Source: Planctomycetota bacterium
GTDB taxonomy: Bacteria; Planctomycetota; GCA-002687715
Length of the DNA: 64,000 nt
Assembly: GCA_002683135.1 (NCBI GenBank)
Contig: NYSS01000005.1
Span: forward strand, 104,834 to 168,833
Reading direction: 5' to 3'
Below are positions 60,417-64,000 of this stretch, in pieces. The notes beneath the pieces are model-generated. The model made no database searches. It was not told the DNA's origin and worked only from the letters and a program-made list of their open reading frames with translations. Both the position numbers and the translations under genes were made by a program. Every line of letters begins with the position of its first letter. The first letter of the stretch is position 1.

Positions 60417-61475
60417 ATGAAAGACGCGCCACACAACCTGACTGCGCGTGACCGCATGGTCCGGGCGGCCTCCCGCCAGCCGGTTGACGGCCCTCCGGTT
60501 TGGATTATGCGCCAGGCGGGCCGCTACCTTCCGGAGTACCACGAGATCCGCCAACTTGGCACGTTCATGGAGACGTGTCGGCACTCGGATCGGGCGGCCG
60601 AGATCACTTGTCAGCCGATCCGGCGCTTTGGGATGGACGCGGCTGTGGTCTTCTCGGACATCCTCGTGCCCGCCGAAGCCATGGGTATGGACGTCTCCTT
60701 TGAGGAGGGCAAGGGGCCGAAGCTGGGGCCTGCGTTGCGCAGCCGGGCAGATATCGAGCGGTTGCACGCGTTCGATCCTGAAGAATCAACGGGCTTTCTG
60801 GGCGACGCGATCCGCAAGGTGCGGGCGGAGCTCGGAGAAGACCGGGCGATCATTGGGTTCTGTGGCGCCCCGTTCACCACCGCGTCCTACATGATCGAGG
60901 GTGGGAGCTCGCGCAACTTTGAGCACACGAAGGCGATGCTCCACGGCTCCCCCGAGGCCTTCCGAGAGTTGCTGGAGCGCATTGTCGATGCGCTCGTTCC
61001 GTATCTCGGTATGCAGGTGGAGGCGGGAGCCGACGTGCTGCAGGTCTTCGACTCGTGGGGGGGGGCGCTCTCCGCGGCGACCTATACGGAGATGTTGCGT
61101 GCGCCGATGGAGCGGCTGATCTGCTCCGCGAAGGCGCTGAACGTCCCCGTGATCGTGTACGTCAACGGGGGCGGACACCTGCTCGAGCTGCTCGCCGACC
61201 TGGGCCCAGATTGTGTTTCGATTGATTGGCGTGTAGATCCCGCGGACGCGCGCGCGCGGGTCGGCGACCGGGTCGCGTTGCAGGGCAACCTCGACCCGTC
61301 GGCCCTCTTTGCGCCGTCGGATGTGGTGGCGCGGCTCACCGGCGAGACCCTGGATGGGTTTGGCCCGGAGCCTGGGTACATCTTCAATCTCGGGAGCGGG
61401 ATCCTGCCGAAGACGCCGGTGGAGTGCGTTCAGGCTGTCGTCGAGACGGTGCGAGCGCGGAGAGGCACGGCGTGA
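60417..61475 (+). CDS. hemE: Uroporphyrinogen decarboxylase
   Basis: The 352-aa enzyme has WIMRQAGRYLPEYHEIR near residue 28, VFSDILVPAEAMGMDVSFEE with the substrate Asp, GFCGAPFTTASYMIEGG and VLQVFDSWGGALS. It removes four carboxylates from uroporphyrinogen III to give coproporphyrinogen III. The ATG at 60417 gives the usual length. Its stop overlaps the hemY start (GTGA), so hemE and hemY are translationally coupled. Confidence 0.95.
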   Translation: MKDAPHNLTARDRMVRAASRQPVDGPPVWIMRQAGRYLPEYHEIRQLGTFMETCRHSDRAAEITCQPIRRFGMDAAVVFSDILVPAEAMGMDVSFEEGKGPKLGPALRSRADIERLHAFDPEESTGFLGDAIRKVRAELGEDRAIIGFCGAPFTTASYMIEGGSSRNFEHTKAMLHGSPEAFRELLERIVDALVPYLGMQVEAGADVLQVFDSWGGALSAATYTEMLRAPMERLICSAKALNVPVIVYVNGGGHLLELLADLGPDCVSIDWRVDPADARARVGDRVALQGNLDPSALFAPSDVVARLTGETLDGFGPEPGYIFNLGSGILPKTPVECVQAVVETVRARRGTA

Positions 61476-62860
61476 GCGCACGGGTGCTCGTCGCTGGAGC
61501 GGGCATCAGCGGCCTGGCCGCCGCGTGGGATCTCATGCGGGCGGGCGTCGACGTAACCGTCATCGAGGCCACGGGTGAAGCTGGCGGGGTCGTGGGCTCC
61601 TGGGATGTGGATGGCTACAGCTTCGAGAATGGGCCCGCCGCCGTGCAGGGCAATGCGCTCGCGTTCCGATCGCTCGTGCAGGACCTCGGGCTCGAGGACC
61701 AGGTCGTAACGGCGTCCGCTGATCACCGCGAGCGGCACCTGTACTACAAGGGGTCCATGAAGAAGCTCCCACGCACGTTTCGGGACTTCTTTGCATCGAA
61801 GCTGTTTACGGCTGGGCAAAAGACGCGCGCCGTAATGGAGCCCTGGGTGCGCGCGGGACGCCCGGATCGCGAGGAGACCGTCGCCGAGTTCTTCGGGCGG
61901 CGGGTCGGGCGCGGGGTCACCATGACCTGGGTCGACGTCATCGTGTCCGGGGTCTATGCCGGCAATCCAAACCGGCTCGGTATCCGCAGCGCGTTTCCCG
62001 ACCTCGCTGATATGGAGGCCGAGCACGGCAGCATTCTCAAGGGGATGAGGAGCCGGGAGCGGGAACGTCGAGACGATGCGGGCCGCGTCGTCCCGTCGCC
62101 GCTGTGGTCTCTGCGTGGCGGGCTTGGCGCCGCCGTCCAGAAGATGGTCGCCGACCTCGGGGATCGCATTCGATACAACTGCAGGGTGACGAATATCGTG
62201 CGGCGGCCGGGGGGCGGTCTTCAGGTTGGGCTGACCTCCGACACCGGCGACGAAGTGGTGGAGCCCGACCGCATGATCCTCGCCGTCAGCGCCGCGACGG
62301 CGGGGATCCTCATTGCTCCGCTTGCGCCGGATGCCGCGGATCTACTGTTCGAGGTCGAGTCCTCTCCCCTCATCGTTGCGCAGGCAGGATTCGATCGCGA
62401 GCAGCTTCCTGGGTTGCCGAAGGGCTACGGCTACCTCGTGCCACGATGCACTCGCTTGCGCACATTGGGTTGGATCTTCGAGTCCCAGCTGTTCCCGGAA
62501 CGCGCGCCCGAGGGCAAGGTCGCCATGTGCGGGTTCCTCGGGGGCATCCTCGACCCGCACGCCATCGACCAGCCAGACGAGGTGACCCGTCACCTGTTGC
62601 TGGGCGAACTGGCTCTCGCCCTTGGGCAGAGAAAGCTCCCGATCCCCGAGGTCTTTCGAATCGTCAGGTGGAAGAACCGCTTGCCCCAGTACAACGTGGG
62701 TCACCTGCGCCGCATGGTCGCCGTTCGGCGGCTGGTGGAGAAGGATGTGCCGGAGGTGGCCCTGGCGGGCAACTGGATCGAGGGCATCACGGTCGACGCT
62801 TGCGTGAAGCGTGGCCGGGAGGCGGCCCAGGAATCGCTCGACGCGCTCCCGGTGGCATGA
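61472..62860 (+). CDS. hemY: Protoporphyrinogen oxidase (HemY/HemG-type FAD enzyme)
   Basis: The 462-aa flavoenzyme has the N-terminal dinucleotide motif VLVAGAGISGLAAAWDLMRA, then VIEATGEAGGVVGSW and FENGPAAVQGN. The central substrate domain follows, and the C-terminal FAD motif is VALAGNWIEGITVDACVKRG. It oxidises protoporphyrinogen IX (or coproporphyrinogen III in coproporphyrin-pathway organisms) with O2. GTG start at 61472 overlaps the hemE stop. The longer frame upstream is the hemE shadow. Confidence 0.93.
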   Translation: MSARVLVAGAGISGLAAAWDLMRAGVDVTVIEATGEAGGVVGSWDVDGYSFENGPAAVQGNALAFRSLVQDLGLEDQVVTASADHRERHLYYKGSMKKLPRTFRDFFASKLFTAGQKTRAVMEPWVRAGRPDREETVAEFFGRRVGRGVTMTWVDVIVSGVYAGNPNRLGIRSAFPDLADMEAEHGSILKGMRSRERERRDDAGRVVPSPLWSLRGGLGAAVQKMVADLGDRIRYNCRVTNIVRRPGGGLQVGLTSDTGDEVVEPDRMILAVSAATAGILIAPLAPDAADLLFEVESSPLIVAQAGFDREQLPGLPKGYGYLVPRCTRLRTLGWIFESQLFPERAPEGKVAMCGFLGGILDPHAIDQPDEVTRHLLLGELALALGQRKLPIPEVFRIVRWKNRLPQYNVGHLRRMVAVRRLVEKDVPEVALAGNWIEGITVDACVKRGREAAQESLDALPVA

Positions 62861-63325
62861 CGACATGATCTTGACCGCCCAAGCGCTTACGACCTTGCTC
62901 CCTGTTCTCTACCTGCTCGCTGCGTCGCGGAGGAGCTGATCCGGCGAGGCGCGACTTCGGTTCTGTGGTTGTGCGGCGACCGTGCCTTGCCGACCCTGGG
63001 TGCTCGACTCGCGGGAGCGGGCGCGGAGGTGGCGAAGCTCGTTGTTTACCGCACCGTCCTGCTGTGCCCCGGGGAAGCGGAGATTGATGACGCGCTCCTG
63101 GGGCTCGCTGCGGCCACCTTCACGAGCCCGAGCACCGTCGAGGCGCTGGCCGCTTGCGCGAAGACGCCGTGGCTGGAGGCGGCTCGGGCTTCGCTTCGCT
63201 GCGTCGCCCTCGGGGCGACGACGTCAAGCGCCCTGTCGGCCTCAGGCTTCTCTCGCGTCGTGGTCGCTGCGTCGCCGACGAACGCGGCGCTCGCCGCGGC
63301 GGCCTCAGGTGATCTCGGCCTTTAG
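62861..63325 (+). pseudogene. hemD: Uroporphyrinogen-III synthase remnant, 5' half missing
   Basis: In the same frame as hemY, right after its stop, the sequence reads ...VAEELIRRGATSVLWLCGDRALPTL, then GARLAGAGAEVAKLVVYRTV. It ends with ATFTSPSTVEALA and VALGATTSSALSASGFSRVV. This is the C-terminal half of HemD (normally about 250 residues). The first hundred or so residues are absent and no ATG or GTG start in frame precedes the homology; only a TTG at 62969 lies inside it. Less than half of the two-domain fold remains. It lies between hemY and hemL as expected for an intact hemD. Confidence 0.7.
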
Positions 63326-63354
63326 CCAGCTCCCCTGCCTCGCTAACCTCGCCC

Positions 63355-64000
63355 ATGACCCTCGACCTCACCAACAGCGAGGCCTTGCTCGGTCGCGCTC
63401 GAGAGTTGATCCCCGGAGGCGTGAACAGCCCTGTGCGCGCTTATCGTGGCGTTGGAGGGACGCCCCCCTTTGTGGAGAGGGGCGACGGCTGCCGGGTCGT
63501 CGACGCGGACGGCAATCAGTACGTCGACCTGGTGCTCTCATACGGGCCGCTGATCCTCGGTCACGGACACCCCGACGTGTTGGCTGCGCTCAAGGGAGCG
63601 CTCGAGCGTGGTACGGCGTTCGGTGCTCCGACCGAGTCGGAGATCAACCTCGCGGCTGCGATCTCTGAGCGCGTCCCATCCGTCGAGTGCGTGCGGCTCG
63701 TGAACTCGGGCACTGAAGCCACGATGTCTGCCTTACGCCTGGCGCGGGCAGCGACCGGGAGGAGCGCGTTCGTCAAGTTCAGCGGGTGCTACCACGGACA
63801 CGGTGACGCGTTCCTTGTAAAAGCAGGATCGGGCGCGCTGACGCACGGATCGCCGGACTCGCCGGGGGTCCCCGAGAGCGTCGTCGCTGACACGCTTGTC
63901 GCCGACTACAACGACCTGGCGTCGGTCGCGCGGCTGTTTGAAGAACGGGGAGACGAAATCGCCGCCGTGTTCGTCGAGCCGGTCGCTGGCAACATGGGGT
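63355..64000 (+). CDS. hemL: Glutamate-1-semialdehyde 2,1-aminomutase, partial (3' end beyond window)
   Basis: The 215 visible residues start [20 protein letters not shown], then [20 protein letters not shown], then [37 protein letters not shown] and [20 protein letters not shown]. This is unmistakable HemL. It moves the amino group of glutamate-1-semialdehyde to make 5-aminolevulinate in the C5 pathway. The PLP lysine (about residue 270) lies past the window end. It follows the hemD remnant by 29 nt. Confidence 0.95.
   Translation, partial: MTLDLTNSEALLGRARELIPGGVNSPVRAYRGVGGTPPFVERGDGCRVVDADGNQYVDLVLSYGPLILGHGHPDVLAALKGALERGTAFGAPTESEINLAAAISERVPSVECVRLVNSGTEATMSALRLARAATGRSAFVKFSGCYHGHGDAFLVKAGSGALTHGSPDSPGVPESVVADTLVADYNDLASVARLFEERGDEIAAVFVEPVAGNMG

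Overview
The window is a stretch of bacterial chromosome with high G+C (roughly two thirds by eye) and very dense coding. It shows Gram-negative envelope genes (Kdo synthesis, LptD-type export, TatA, an outer-membrane barrel), DAP-type cell-wall synthesis (dapF), and a GyrA whose QRDR does not follow the proteobacterial pattern. It also has an exosortase-A-type amidotransferase and a secreted protein of a style common in marine Planctomycetota. My best guess is a Planctomycetota (PVC) bacterium, at moderate confidence; no rRNA is present to settle it. I see no CRISPR array, insertion sequence, phage gene or replication origin.

Layout. 0-2.2 kb: the tail of a GGDEF protein, a TatA-like gene and a polytopic membrane protein. 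2.2-9.1 kb: a complete beta-oxidation set on the minus strand (fadE, fadN, fadA) followed by a Gfo/Idh oxidoreductase. 9.2-15.9 kb: an LPS block on the minus strand (kdsD, kdsC, a 969-aa LptC/LptA-like bridge, lptD) joined by 1-4 nt overlaps. 15.9-24.2 kb, plus strand: M50 protease, scpA, an XrtA-type asparagine synthetase, a glycosyltransferase-like protein, a lipoprotein, sfsA, an M61 peptidase and a 3'-truncated DUF72 gene. 24.2-31.7 kb: a Lon-like protease, dapF coupled to an M48 protease, and ftsH. 31.8-35.8 kb: gyrA and a Tat-exported oxidoreductase. 35.8-38.3 kb: peptide deformylase between two unknown genes. 38.3-38.7 kb: a non-coding gap holding a strong intrinsic terminator and repeats (candidate small RNA). 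38.7-46.7 kb: a TPR protein, plsC, an aminotransferase, an unknown membrane-anchored protein, tRNA-Leu(GAG), a dual-CDGSH protein, purM and a CPBP protease. 46.8-48.5 kb: a secreted protein and an FHA protein. 48.5-60.3 kb: a long minus-strand run. Its core is seven overlapping genes: MinD-like ATPase, hydrolase, enolase-superfamily enzyme, GH3 adenylating enzyme, a second hydrolase, patatin and DUF445. 60.4-64 kb: haem synthesis genes hemE, hemY, a 5'-truncated hemD and the start of hemL.

Themes. Many neighbouring genes are translationally coupled by ATGA, GTGA or TGATG overlaps. Several gene-leading starts lie 5-8 nt downstream of a TANNNT -10 element, suggesting leaderless mRNAs. Six proteases cluster within 31 kb. 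The most unusual assemblies are the seven-gene acyl/lipid operon under a MinD-like ATPase and the giant LptC/A bridge. Two broken genes (DUF72 and hemD) mark deletions or assembly errors.
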